A DNA stretch of 64,000 nucleotides from Chlorobiaceae bacterium (lineage in GTDB: Bacteria; Bacteroidota; Ignavibacteria; UBA10030; SZUA-254), in NCBI GenBank assembly GCA_013824245.1, contig PNNN01000018.1:60351-124350 (forward strand), read 5' to 3'. The first letter of the stretch is position 1. Every line of letters begins with the position of its first letter. The translations under genes were made by a program, and so were the position numbers. This document shows, piece by piece, positions 1 to 7,441 of this stretch. Below the pieces are notes generated by a model. That model searched no databases. It saw only the letters and a program-made list of their open reading frames with translations, and was not told the DNA's origin.

Positions 1-2
1 TT

Positions 3-341
3 ATTATATTTGGATTTGCTATAAATATACTCGTCGCAAGACAACTTGCACGTATAAAATTTAAAATGAAAGGCCTAGGAATTCCTGATCAACTTATTAC
101 TTCAGGATTGTTTAGCATTGTTAGACATCCTTCAAGTATAGGCATTCTAGGTATGATAATCGGTTGGTATTTTTTATGGGGTGCTCTTTACTGTCTTTAC
201 TTCGCTGTTCCCATTATAGTTCTTGTTATTTTCATTGAGAACAAGCTTGAGGAAAGGAATCTTGAAAATAATTTCGGTGAGGAATATAAAACATACAAAT
301 CAAAGGTTGGTATGTATTTTCCAATTTTTAAACAAAAATGA
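3..341 (+). CDS. Isoprenylcysteine carboxyl methyltransferase-like membrane protein (5' end missing)
   Basis: The frame is open to the left edge, so the gene begins outside the window; an internal ATG lies at 66. The visible 112 residues are the C-terminal half of a PEMT/ICMT-type integral-membrane methyltransferase: a VRHPSS-xxG motif matches the family's RHPxYxG element. Two hydrophobic segments follow, and near the end comes an E-rich stretch with FGEEYKTY and a final P, as usual in this family. Such enzymes methylate isoprenylated cysteines or phospholipids with S-adenosylmethionine; the substrate here cannot be told. It lies 39 bases before the next small gene on the same strand. Confidence 0.75.
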   Translation: MIFGFAINILVARQLARIKFKMKGLGIPDQLITSGLFSIVRHPSSIGILGMIIGWYFLWGALYCLYFAVPIIVLVIFIENKLEERNLENNFGEEYKTYKSKVGMYFPIFKQK

Positions 342-380
342 TCCTGTTGTATGCAATTTCAATAAAATGTATCCGCTAAT

Positions 381-749
381 ATGAATGATCCCATACTCAC
401 TGCACTCCAGTTTAATCAGTGTATTAGCAATCACGATCTGGAATCTCTAACCAGTCTCATGACTGACGATCACACTTTTATAGATAGAGATGGAACAATC
501 CATCAGTCAAAAAAAGTAATGATTGATAATTGGAAACAGTTTTTCAAAATGTTCCCAAAATACAAAAATACTTTCGAGCATGTTCGAGTGAAAGATAATC
601 TTGTCGTTATGCTTGGTTATGCATATTGGTCTGAAAATCAACCTTATGATCCAGCAATCTGGACTGCAAATATTATCAAAGATCTGGTTCGCGAGTGGCG
701 TATTTATAATGATACGTTGGAAAATAGAGAAATACTTAATTTGGTATAG
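381..749 (+). CDS. SnoaL/NTF2-like protein
   Basis: This 122-residue protein has the size and pattern of a single-domain SnoaL-like (NTF2-fold) protein: an N-terminal helix followed by LMTDDHTFIDRDG, a conserved D/H pocket, then alternating strands with aromatic residues (YAYWSENQ, REWRIYND). Members range from isomerases to ligand-binding proteins, so no reaction is assigned. There is no signal peptide. The gene is A+T rich and is followed 20 bases later by an attC-like palindrome, so it may be a gene cassette. Confidence 0.6.
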   Translation: MNDPILTALQFNQCISNHDLESLTSLMTDDHTFIDRDGTIHQSKKVMIDNWKQFFKMFPKYKNTFEHVRVKDNLVVMLGYAYWSENQPYDPAIWTANIIKDLVREWRIYNDTLENREILNLV

Positions 750-768
750 CTGGTCGGCGGCCACGAAC

Positions 769-890
769 GGCTAACAACACAACCAATGACGCTTTATTTA
801 TAATGAATTATTGTAGTTCAATACTTTTGTTCACGAGAATGAGAATTATGAATTCACAAAAGTATTGCGTTGTTTGCCGAGACGTTATCC
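769..890 (+). repeat. Candidate integron attC site (imperfect palindrome)
   Basis: A 122-base element lies between two small genes. Its ends GGCTAAC (769-775) and GTTATCC (884-890) are complementary except for one base and resemble the attC R boxes RYYYAAC and GTTRRRY. Inside, ACAAC pairs with GTTGT, and a perfect 12-base inverted repeat (819-830 with 856-867) forms the central stem. The size fits attC (about 57-141 bases). The next gene starts about 35 bases after the core site, as in cassettes. The R boxes are not perfect and no integrase gene is seen. Confidence 0.5.
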
Positions 891-925
891 GCCATTGAGT
901 CAACATTACTTGTTAGGAAAAATAT

Positions 926-1345
926 ATGAGTTTTAAATTAACTTGCAATAATATAAAATGCCAATCTTGTCAACGTGCAAAAAATATTGTTGATCTTATT
1001 TCAAACTATGTCGGTAATGATCATTTTTTCAAATGCCCTGAATGTTCGCATAACATGTACATAAAGAAATCTTTTAACCTCCAGGAATTAGGAAGGACAT
1101 GGGAACCATATCTAAGAGGCATTATCGAACTTGGAATTAGAGGTCATTCTTATAGACCTTTCATTTTTCTGGTAAGTCGTAAAGCCAATAATCATATTTC
1201 ATCATGTTGGTTTTCATATTATAAGGATCTGCGATCATCGGGAGGCAGACTTAAATTAGGGTATGGTCCGGGTGGTCCACCGAATTTAAGAATGAAGCAG
1301 ATTAAGAAAATGATAAACGAATTAAAGCAAATGAATATTTATTGA
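926..1345 (+). CDS. Hypothetical protein with zinc-ribbon-like cysteines
   Basis: I do not recognise this 139-residue protein. Near the N-terminus it has cysteines C7, C12, C15 and a later CPEC, a spacing that suggests a zinc ribbon. The rest is basic and aromatic with a glycine-rich LGYGPGGPP stretch near the end. The start is supported by a spaced purine stretch (TTAGGAAAAATAT) before the ATG. It has no signal peptide or membrane segment. Its place directly after an attC-like element and its A+T richness suggest a gene cassette; most integron cassette proteins have unknown function. Confidence 0.5.
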   Translation: MSFKLTCNNIKCQSCQRAKNIVDLISNYVGNDHFFKCPECSHNMYIKKSFNLQELGRTWEPYLRGIIELGIRGHSYRPFIFLVSRKANNHISSCWFSYYKDLRSSGGRLKLGYGPGGPPNLRMKQIKKMINELKQMNIY

Positions 1346-1371
1346 ATCGTAGCATAATGATTCGCGTTTTG

Positions 1372-1660
1372 CAATCATTCGCTCCGTATGCATTGAAGGA
1401 TAGTAGAACGATCCTCTCAAAAGCATGATGAGGAAAATTTGCGGCGAAGCCATCACTTTGTGAAAAGCAAACTACAGCGGAGAATCCTTCATCATCCTTC
1501 GGCTCCGCTCAAGATGGCAACTCAGGACAAGATTTTGTTTATGCAAAGAAGATGATCCTTCATTGCTGACTCTTCGGAGGATAAATTTTGGTGAGATGGG
1601 TAAATAACCTTGCGAAGTTAGACCCTTCACTGCGTTCAGGGCATGCCTTCGCAAGGTTTA
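1372..1660. repeat. Block of dispersed palindromic repeats, no gene
   Basis: This gap holds no convincing gene. It contains several short inverted words, the clearest being a perfect 12-base stem AACCTTGCGAAG (1606-1617) with its complement at 1647-1658, enclosing CCCTTCACTGCGTTCAGGG. The minus strand reads out CHLERSRRM and HALNAVKG, peptide strings that I recognise as spurious translations of dispersed intergenic repeats in many environmental genomes. The word CCTTCGCAAGGT (1646-1657) occurs again at 51124-51135. The stem at 1606-1658 lies just after the TlpA-like gene's stop and may end its transcript. Confidence 0.6.
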
Positions 1661-1670
1661 TCAGAAAAAA

Positions 1671-2237
1671 TTATTTCAATAGGGCGTTAATCGCTTCGGC
1701 GAATTGCTCTTTCGTTCTTCCGCCTACAATGGTTTCCGCGATCTTTCCGTCGGCATCGATCAAAAATGTCGTCGGTATAACGCGAATGTTGCCGTATGCT
1801 TCTTCAAGATCCTCGTTAGATATGACAATCTGATAAGTTATTCCGGCCTGGGCTACAAAAGATTTTACATCATCGATAACATTTGAGCCGCGATCTGTAG
1901 AAATACCTATCACCTTCACCCCTTTGCTTTCCATTTCTTTGCTTAGAGCGATAAGATCGGGAAGTTCGCGCTTGCAGGGTCCGCACCAGGTTGCCCAGAA
2001 ATTTACGAGCGTGACTTTTCCGCGGAATGTATCGAACGAGACCACCTTGCCGTCTTTATCTTTCCATGAAAAATTTGGGGCGATGTCTGTGCGTTTTTCG
2101 AAGTCCGAGATTTCTGAAACATTGGTCGCTTTGGGACCGACAGATTCGGCTTCGCCTGATTGTTCTTTTTTCTTCACGCAGCCCGTTATGAGTATGAGAG
2201 CAAAGAATAATGACAAAAATAAATATTTAGATTTCAT
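1671..2237 (-). CDS. TlpA/ResA-like thioredoxin-fold lipoprotein
   Basis: A periplasm-facing thiol-disulfide oxidoreductase. The chosen ATG gives a short lipoprotein signal with lipobox LITGC; a longer frame upstream adds 34 residues that do not look like protein. The AhpC/TSA-TlpA domain follows, with active site WCGPC in WATWCGPCKRELP, then a cis-proline region IPTTFLIDADGK. Family members keep apocytochrome haem-binding cysteines reduced, which would suit a genome with so many c-type haems, but this gene is 5 kb from the cytochrome cluster and the link is inference. An AAAGAA stretch lies upstream of the start. Confidence 0.88.
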   Translation of the reverse strand: MKSKYLFLSLFFALILITGCVKKKEQSGEAESVGPKATNVSEISDFEKRTDIAPNFSWKDKDGKVVSFDTFRGKVTLVNFWATWCGPCKRELPDLIALSKEMESKGVKVIGISTDRGSNVIDDVKSFVAQAGITYQIVISNEDLEEAYGNIRVIPTTFLIDADGKIAETIVGGRTKEQFAEAINALLK

Positions 2238-2526
2238 AATAATTCTTTCAAATAATATTGATACTGATAATGAATTGTTTTGGAAAATCCTACGCACGAT
2301 TATCGAAGCACTAAGCAAATCCAAAATACGAATTCTCAAAATTCCGACAATCGGTTTCTTAAAGCTGTTTAAGATTTTGAAAATCCGAATTTGTTTTGAA
2401 TTTCGGAATTAGAGCTTCGAATTTTTGCACCCAAAAATTATTTTGCAAATCATGAGTTAAGAATATAAAATTACCCGGTCGTTTTACATCTATTATACGT
2501 TTAGATGCTGTATTGGGATTCACGCT

Positions 2527-3105
2527 TCAAGCTGTTTTTGACGTTACATAACCATGTTTTTTCGCGTAGTCGAAGAGAGTTACCTGAAGCATTTTTCTTC
2601 CCCTGTGCAAACGAGATCTGACCGTACCGATGGGACAATCGACAAACTCGGCAATTTCTTCGTAACTCAATCCCTCGATATCCGATAGAATAACGACGGT
2701 GCGAAAATCTTCGGGCAATGATTCCATCGCGCGTGCTACATTATCTTCAAGCAATCCGCCGAATATTTTTTCCTGCAAATCGTTCTGGTCGGTAAATTGA
2801 TGCCTGATAGTATTATAGAAATTAGCTATTTCCTCATAATCAACCGTGTTCGGTTCTTTTGTTTCTTTGCGGTAGCGGTTGATGTATGAGTTTTTCATAA
2901 TTCTGAACAACCACGCACGGATATTTGTTCCTTTTTCATACTTATCCCAGAACCTGAACGCCTTCATGAATGTTTCCTGAACGAGATCGTCGGCGTCGTT
3001 TGGATTACCGGTCAACCTGAGAGCATAGTTGAACAGAATGTTCATATGCGGAACGGCTTCTGTTTCAAACTCACGATATGTTTTACTTGGATATGATTTA
3101 CTCAT
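2527..3105 (-). CDS. ECF-family RNA polymerase sigma factor
   Basis: A 192-residue sigma-70 family protein of the extracytoplasmic-function type. Region 2 contains NADDLVQETFMKAFRFWDKY and the -10 recognition stretch around RAWLFRIMKNSYINRYRK. Region 4 has the helix-turn-helix LSYEEIAEFVDCPIGTVRSR followed by LHRGRKML. No anti-sigma gene with a zinc-binding motif sits next to it, which is unusual for classical ECF factors, so its control is not visible here. The preceding 257 bases (3106-3362) are A+T rich and contain no gene. Confidence 0.92.
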   Translation of the reverse strand: MSKSYPSKTYREFETEAVPHMNILFNYALRLTGNPNDADDLVQETFMKAFRFWDKYEKGTNIRAWLFRIMKNSYINRYRKETKEPNTVDYEEIANFYNTIRHQFTDQNDLQEKIFGGLLEDNVARAMESLPEDFRTVVILSDIEGLSYEEIAEFVDCPIGTVRSRLHRGRKMLQVTLFDYAKKHGYVTSKTA

Positions 3106-3362
3106 GAATATCTGTCGAAACCCCCCTCAAGATAAACCTCAAAAGGTGATTTTCTTCAATAAAATCGAATACGATGGATAATAATAAATATGTTCATCAA
3201 AAAAATACAAAAATATGGGATTAGTAGCAAGATGAAAAAAGATGGGGGAAAATTCAGGCAGTCCGCTGAAGTGTACTGTATAGACTTCTGAGCACAATAC
3301 GTTTCAGAAAAATAAACGGACAATATTAACCACCAACAGACAGTATGGAATAAGGTAAACTC

Positions 3363-4424
3363 TTATTTAAAGAGATAAGCCGATTCGATACGCTTTACTG
3401 CGGTGCCGTCGTGAATAAGATAAGAGCCGCCGCTGCGCATATTAGCTCCGCCGTGCTCGCCCTTTTTATTGATCGCATAAAATGATACGCCATGTTTGAA
3501 TTTTCCTTGATCGTCTTGCAAACGTTTTTCGCGGCAGCGTTCGTTCACGCGCTTGCAAGCGAGTAAACATGCCTCTTCCGGTGATTTCCCCTGACGCATC
3601 CATTCTACAATCATAACCGAACTGCAGTTCAAGAGATTCGCTTCGCCCCGGCCCGTGGATCCGGCAGAGCCGACTTCATTATCGCAATACAAGCCGGCGC
3701 CGATTATCGGCGAATCTCCGATCCGTCCGGGAATTTTAAACGAAAGTCCGCTTGTTGTGGTAACGCACGATAGATTTCCGTTCATGTCGAGCGCGCTCAT
3801 ATGTATTGTTCCGTAATGGCGAAGATATTTTTCAAAAATCTGACCGATCTCTTTATCTTCTATAGTATGAGGCGGCAGCCAATCATCTTCTTTGCTTAAA
3901 TTTTCTTTCCACTTTAACCAAACTTCCCGCGCTTGATCGGTGAGCAAATTTTCTTCGGCAAAGCCGTGCGCCCGTGCGAATTTTAACGCACCCTCTCCAA
4001 CCAACAGAACATGATCGGTGCGTTCCATTACAACTCGTGCAACCTTCGAGGGATTTTTTATATTTCTTATACCCGCCACGGAACCGGCTCTGTAACTTGG
4101 TCCGTGCATTACAGCCGCATCAAGTTCCACCACGCCTTCCTCATTGGGTAATCCGCCGTATCCAACACTCATATCGTTCGGATCATCCTCAACAATGTTT
4201 ACGCCCGCAATCACTGCGTCTATGGCATCTTTTCCTTCTTTAATCATCTCCATCGCTTTTTCCAATGCCTTCGCTCCGTTGCCGCTGGAAATGGCTATTG
4301 GTTTAGCGGCGGTCTCCTCTTTGGCAGATGCCAACGATTCGAGATTTAAAATGGACGATGTGGCAACCGCCGCGCCCGACAGCGCGGTGGTTTTAATAAA
4401 TTTTCTGCGGTTAATATTTTCCAT
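3363..4424 (-). CDS. Isoaspartyl peptidase/asparaginase (glycosylasparaginase family) with Tat-like signal
   Basis: An N-terminal-nucleophile hydrolase of 353 residues. It begins with NRRKFIKTTALSG, a twin-arginine type signal, predicting export of a folded precursor. The family core DAVIAGVNIVEDDP and a GGLPNEEGVVELDAAVM stretch are typical of N4-(beta-N-acetylglucosaminyl)-L-asparaginases. The self-cleaving threonine is most likely T206 in HYGTIHMSALD. Downstream glycine-rich GSTGRGEANL builds the substrate pocket. The likely role is hydrolysis of asparagine side-chain amide or glycosyl-asparagine bonds in the periplasm. It stands alone between a sigma factor and a membrane gene. Confidence 0.88.
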   Translation of the reverse strand: MENINRRKFIKTTALSGAAVATSSILNLESLASAKEETAAKPIAISSGNGAKALEKAMEMIKEGKDAIDAVIAGVNIVEDDPNDMSVGYGGLPNEEGVVELDAAVMHGPSYRAGSVAGIRNIKNPSKVARVVMERTDHVLLVGEGALKFARAHGFAEENLLTDQAREVWLKWKENLSKEDDWLPPHTIEDKEIGQIFEKYLRHYGTIHMSALDMNGNLSCVTTTSGLSFKIPGRIGDSPIIGAGLYCDNEVGSAGSTGRGEANLLNCSSVMIVEWMRQGKSPEEACLLACKRVNERCREKRLQDDQGKFKHGVSFYAINKKGEHGGANMRSGGSYLIHDGTAVKRIESAYLFK

Positions 4425-4490
4425 AATAATTCCTAAAGAAGAATAGATGATTTAGTTTCTTATGCTGGTTGCTTCTGTGCCGAGATGAAT

Positions 4491-5246
4491 TTATCTCATT
4501 GCCCAACCGACGACAGAAACAATAATAATCCATAATAGCCAGAGACCGAGCGATATTCCAATACCGGCTCCTGTTGATTTATTCGACAACCTGGAAAGAC
4601 CTATTCCTAAAACAATCATCTGCCAGATCGATATAAAATTAAGAGACGCAATAATTGCATGTGCAATGTTATTTCGGTCGAAATTTCCCATAATGAAAAG
4701 CGAGGCACCCGGTGTTGCGAGAATCGAAGCGAAAATTTGAATCATCAATAATGTAACAATCGCATTTAGAAGTCCGATGATTGTTGAAAGTCCGTATACC
4801 TCGAGTAATTTTTTATAAGATGCGTTCGATTTGAAAAACATTTTTATCGCGAGCCAGAAAAATAGCGGCGCACCGAAGATGCTAATTGTTACATATATTA
4901 CCGATGTCACCGAGCCAAATATCATAACCATAGTCGATGACTCCATCGATTCGGTGGCTTGATCCATTTGCGCCTGAGTCATCTCGCCCTTATCCACGCG
5001 TTGCTGCATCGCTTGTCTTTGCGGTTCAAGGGCTTGATCTTTAAGTGTTTGATCGGATAGAATAGAGAAAGTAGTTAATAAGGCGAGCACGAGCATTAAT
5101 AGATATGGTAGAAGCCAGGATGAACTTTGGACAGGAGCTTTGGCAACTTCCTCAAAAACTTTTGATGGTGCCGCAAATATATCAACAGCACGTTCCATAA
5201 ATGATGAAATCTGCTGTTCTTGCCGATTTAAGGGTGTTTCTTCCAT
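4491..5246 (-). CDS. Yip1-family integral membrane protein
   Basis: About 250 residues. After a polar N-terminus with FMERAVDIFAAPSKVFEEVAK, typical of bacterial Yip1-domain proteins, come five or so membrane segments. A charged loop rich in Q, M and E (residues about 70-105) separates the first from the rest. The internal ATG at 5246 is preferred over the upstream one because GGAG stands six bases in front of it. The function of bacterial Yip1-like proteins is unknown. No operon partner is evident. Confidence 0.75.
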   Translation of the reverse strand: MEETPLNRQEQQISSFMERAVDIFAAPSKVFEEVAKAPVQSSSWLLPYLLMLVLALLTTFSILSDQTLKDQALEPQRQAMQQRVDKGEMTQAQMDQATESMESSTMVMIFGSVTSVIYVTISIFGAPLFFWLAIKMFFKSNASYKKLLEVYGLSTIIGLLNAIVTLLMIQIFASILATPGASLFIMGNFDRNNIAHAIIASLNFISIWQMIVLGIGLSRLSNKSTGAGIGISLGLWLLWIIIVSVVGWAMR

Positions 5247-5378
5247 TCTTTTCTCCTTTATTTGAGTTTGCAAAAATTACGGAATTATTCTCACACTATC
5301 AAATTAAATGATCGGGCTTGATTTTTATGAAATGCTTTGTTATTTTGGCAAGGTCGATAATTTATAATTTTTAACGGA

Positions 5379-5936
5379 ATGGCTAAGCTAACTCAGGATG
5401 AAATAAGGGAAAGATTCGAATCTTCGAAAGAATTCAATGAGATTTTCGATGCATTCGAGCAAGCAATAGAACAACGGATTGACGACATAGAATTGTATCG
5501 ATTGTTGTTTTGGAATTCAGCTCTTAAAGCAGAAGAGCTTTCGCTCTTTGGTGAAAAATTAGCTAAGGAATTTTCTCACATTTCTTACGATGTGTATATG
5601 TGGTTGGCGAGTGTGTTTGAAGTGATGCATTCTGTGTACGATAATTATGAACTCGCACTTCAATATTATAAAAAAGCATCTACCGCAAAACCCGAAGCTA
5701 TGGCTCCATACCTCGACGCAGCCGATTGTTATGAACACGATTTAAAAATTCCACCGATTCATCTTCTTATCGACTTTCTCAAACAGGGGGCATCGTCTGT
5801 TCCCGAACCCCTGCCTATTTTTGAAAAGCTGGCGCATCTCTATGAGCTTTCGGGGAACGATGAGATGAGCATGTTCTATAAACGAAAATTTGATGAAGGT
5901 CCCTCCCCGCCGTCAGACCAATCACCAGAAGAATGA
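5379..5936 (+). CDS. Tetratricopeptide-like hypothetical protein
   Basis: An acidic, all-helical protein of 185 residues with no signal peptide. Segments such as NYELALQYYKKASTAKPEAMAPYLDAADCYE and PIFEKLAHLYELSGNDEMSMFYKRKF have the spacing of degenerate TPR repeats, suggesting a protein-interaction role. The stop overlaps the start of the next gene by four bases (ATGA), so it is translated together with the exporter and the RNA methylase that follow. No specific function can be given. Confidence 0.65.
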   Translation: MAKLTQDEIRERFESSKEFNEIFDAFEQAIEQRIDDIELYRLLFWNSALKAEELSLFGEKLAKEFSHISYDVYMWLASVFEVMHSVYDNYELALQYYKKASTAKPEAMAPYLDAADCYEHDLKIPPIHLLIDFLKQGASSVPEPLPIFEKLAHLYELSGNDEMSMFYKRKFDEGPSPPSDQSPEE

Positions 5937-6817
5937 AATCACTCAAGGGGTATCTTTTAATACTCGCCGCCACAACTTTTTGGGGTATTGCGGCGACGAT
6001 TGCAAAATTTTTGTTTACTCACGACGTAGATACACTTACACTCGTACAGCTTAGGATGACCTTCTCTTGCATTGTACTTCTTTTATATTTCTTCTTTTTT
6101 AAAAGACATCTTCTGCGGGTTCAATTCCGCGATCTCTACAAATTCGCAATGCTCGGCATTCTTGGTGCCGCTGGATCTAACTTTACTTATTATTATACGA
6201 TTGCCGCGACCAACGTGGCTACCGCGATTCTCTTGCAATATTTAGCGCCGCTCCTTGTTTTACTTTATGCGGTGGTAGCACGCGAAGAAAAAATAACTGC
6301 AATAAAAACCACTGCAAGCGTTGTGTCTTTGGGGGGTTGCTATCTTGCGGTCGCCGGAAAAGATTTTTCAATCATATCTATTAATAATCTTGGCTTGATT
6401 GCAGGACTCGCATCGGCTTTTTGCTGGGGTTTTACGAACGTCTGGTTGAAACGTTTATTGAAACAATATAATGTTTGGACATCTCTTATATATGCTTTTT
6501 TATTTGCCTCGCTTTTTTGGTGCGTAATTAATCCGCCGTGGAATGTTCTTAGCGCCGGATATTCAATGGAAACCTGGGGAATATTTTTCGGCTTCGCGAT
6601 GATATCTATTTTGATTCCCCACTCGTTATATTTTTCCGGTATGCGATACCTCACCGCCTCGCGGGCAATCATTACAGCCACATTCGAACCGATTGTTGCG
6701 ATAATATCGGCATATTTTATTGTGTATGAAATTTTATCTGCGGTTCAAATCGTCGGCGCTGTTCTTGTTCTTCTCGCCATCGGTATTCTGCAATTAAAGC
6801 AGGAAGAAAACAAATGA
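5933..6817 (+). CDS. EamA/DMT-superfamily transporter
   Basis: A 294-residue membrane protein with about ten hydrophobic helices arranged as two EamA repeats, each opening with a hydrophobic helix (LLILAATTFWGIAATIAKF and GLIAGLASAFCWGFTNVWLK). The second repeat contains the family's proline/aromatic loop ahead of TFEPIVAIISAYF. Such proteins export metabolites or amino acids; the substrate is not predictable. It overlaps both neighbours by four bases and forms a three-gene operon with the TPR-like and TrmH-like genes. Confidence 0.88.
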   Translation: MKSLKGYLLILAATTFWGIAATIAKFLFTHDVDTLTLVQLRMTFSCIVLLLYFFFFKRHLLRVQFRDLYKFAMLGILGAAGSNFTYYYTIAATNVATAILLQYLAPLLVLLYAVVAREEKITAIKTTASVVSLGGCYLAVAGKDFSIISINNLGLIAGLASAFCWGFTNVWLKRLLKQYNVWTSLIYAFLFASLFWCVINPPWNVLSAGYSMETWGIFFGFAMISILIPHSLYFSGMRYLTASRAIITATFEPIVAIISAYFIVYEILSAVQIVGAVLVLLAIGILQLKQEENK

Positions 6818-7386
6818 CAGAGCGTCGCCGTGAAAAATTTCTTCAGGTTATCGCAAACCGCCAATGTGACCTTACAGTTGTAATGGAAGATATTCACGAC
6901 CCGCACAACGTCAGCGCAATGCTTCGTTCGGCGGATGCGGTTGGTGTTAATGAGGTACAGCTTCTTTACATCAACGAAGAATTCCCAAAGCTTGGCAAAA
7001 AAAGCTCTGCTACCGCAAGCAAGTGGGTTAAGCGAAGAAAATTTTCTGCAATTAAAGAGTGTTATAACACGCTACACGCGGAGGGATATATTATCTACGC
7101 AACGCATATGGGGAAGAAATCAAAGTCTTTATACGAGCTTGATTTGACGAAAAAAGCGGCTATTGTTTTTGGAAATGAGCACCGCGGTGTATCGAGCGAA
7201 GCCGCTAAACTTGCGGACGAAAACTTTTTAATTCCGATGGCCGGAATGATCCAAAGTTTGAACGTTTCGGTAGCTTGCGCGGTCACGCTGTATGAGGCAT
7301 TTCGCCAGCGATTTTTGAAAAGGGGAGACCACTCTCTTACACCCGAGGAAAAAGAAAAATTATTTTTAGAATGGTTAAAGAAATAA
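6814..7386 (+). CDS. TrmH-like (SpoU) RNA 2'-O-methyltransferase
   Basis: A 190-residue SPOUT-class enzyme, the size of tRNA (guanosine-18) 2'-O-methyltransferase TrmH. Motif 1 is HDPHNVSAMLRSADAVGV, motif 2 AIVFGNEHRGVSSEA and motif 3 IPMAGMIQSLNVSVACAVTL, together forming the knotted S-adenosylmethionine site; the arginine in motif 1 is catalytic in the family. The KKSSATASKW stretch also fits TrmH. It is the last gene of the operon and is followed by a hairpin terminator. Confidence 0.88.
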   Translation: MTERRREKFLQVIANRQCDLTVVMEDIHDPHNVSAMLRSADAVGVNEVQLLYINEEFPKLGKKSSATASKWVKRRKFSAIKECYNTLHAEGYIIYATHMGKKSKSLYELDLTKKAAIVFGNEHRGVSSEAAKLADENFLIPMAGMIQSLNVSVACAVTLYEAFRQRFLKRGDHSLTPEEKEKLFLEWLKK

Positions 7387-7388
7387 AA

Positions 7389-7420
7389 AACCCCGCACAG
7401 AAAATCTATCCGGCGGGGTT
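7389..7420. terminator. Bidirectional hairpin terminator
   Basis: AACCCCGC (7389-7396) pairs with GCGGGGTT (7413-7420) around a 16-base loop, with A-rich sequence on one side and T-containing sequence on the other. It lies between the convergent TrmH-like and ccmF genes and can serve both. Confidence 0.8.
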
Positions 7421-7441
7421 AATTGTTACAGTTTAAAATCT

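Noticed and set aside
1472..1654. Minus-strand frame of 60 codons in the repeat block
   Set aside because: Its translation is the known spurious peptide of a dispersed repeat, and it has no ribosome binding site.
2238..2526. Possible gene between the TlpA-like and sigma genes
   Set aside because: Only A+T-rich words and a meaningless extension of the lipoprotein frame are seen.
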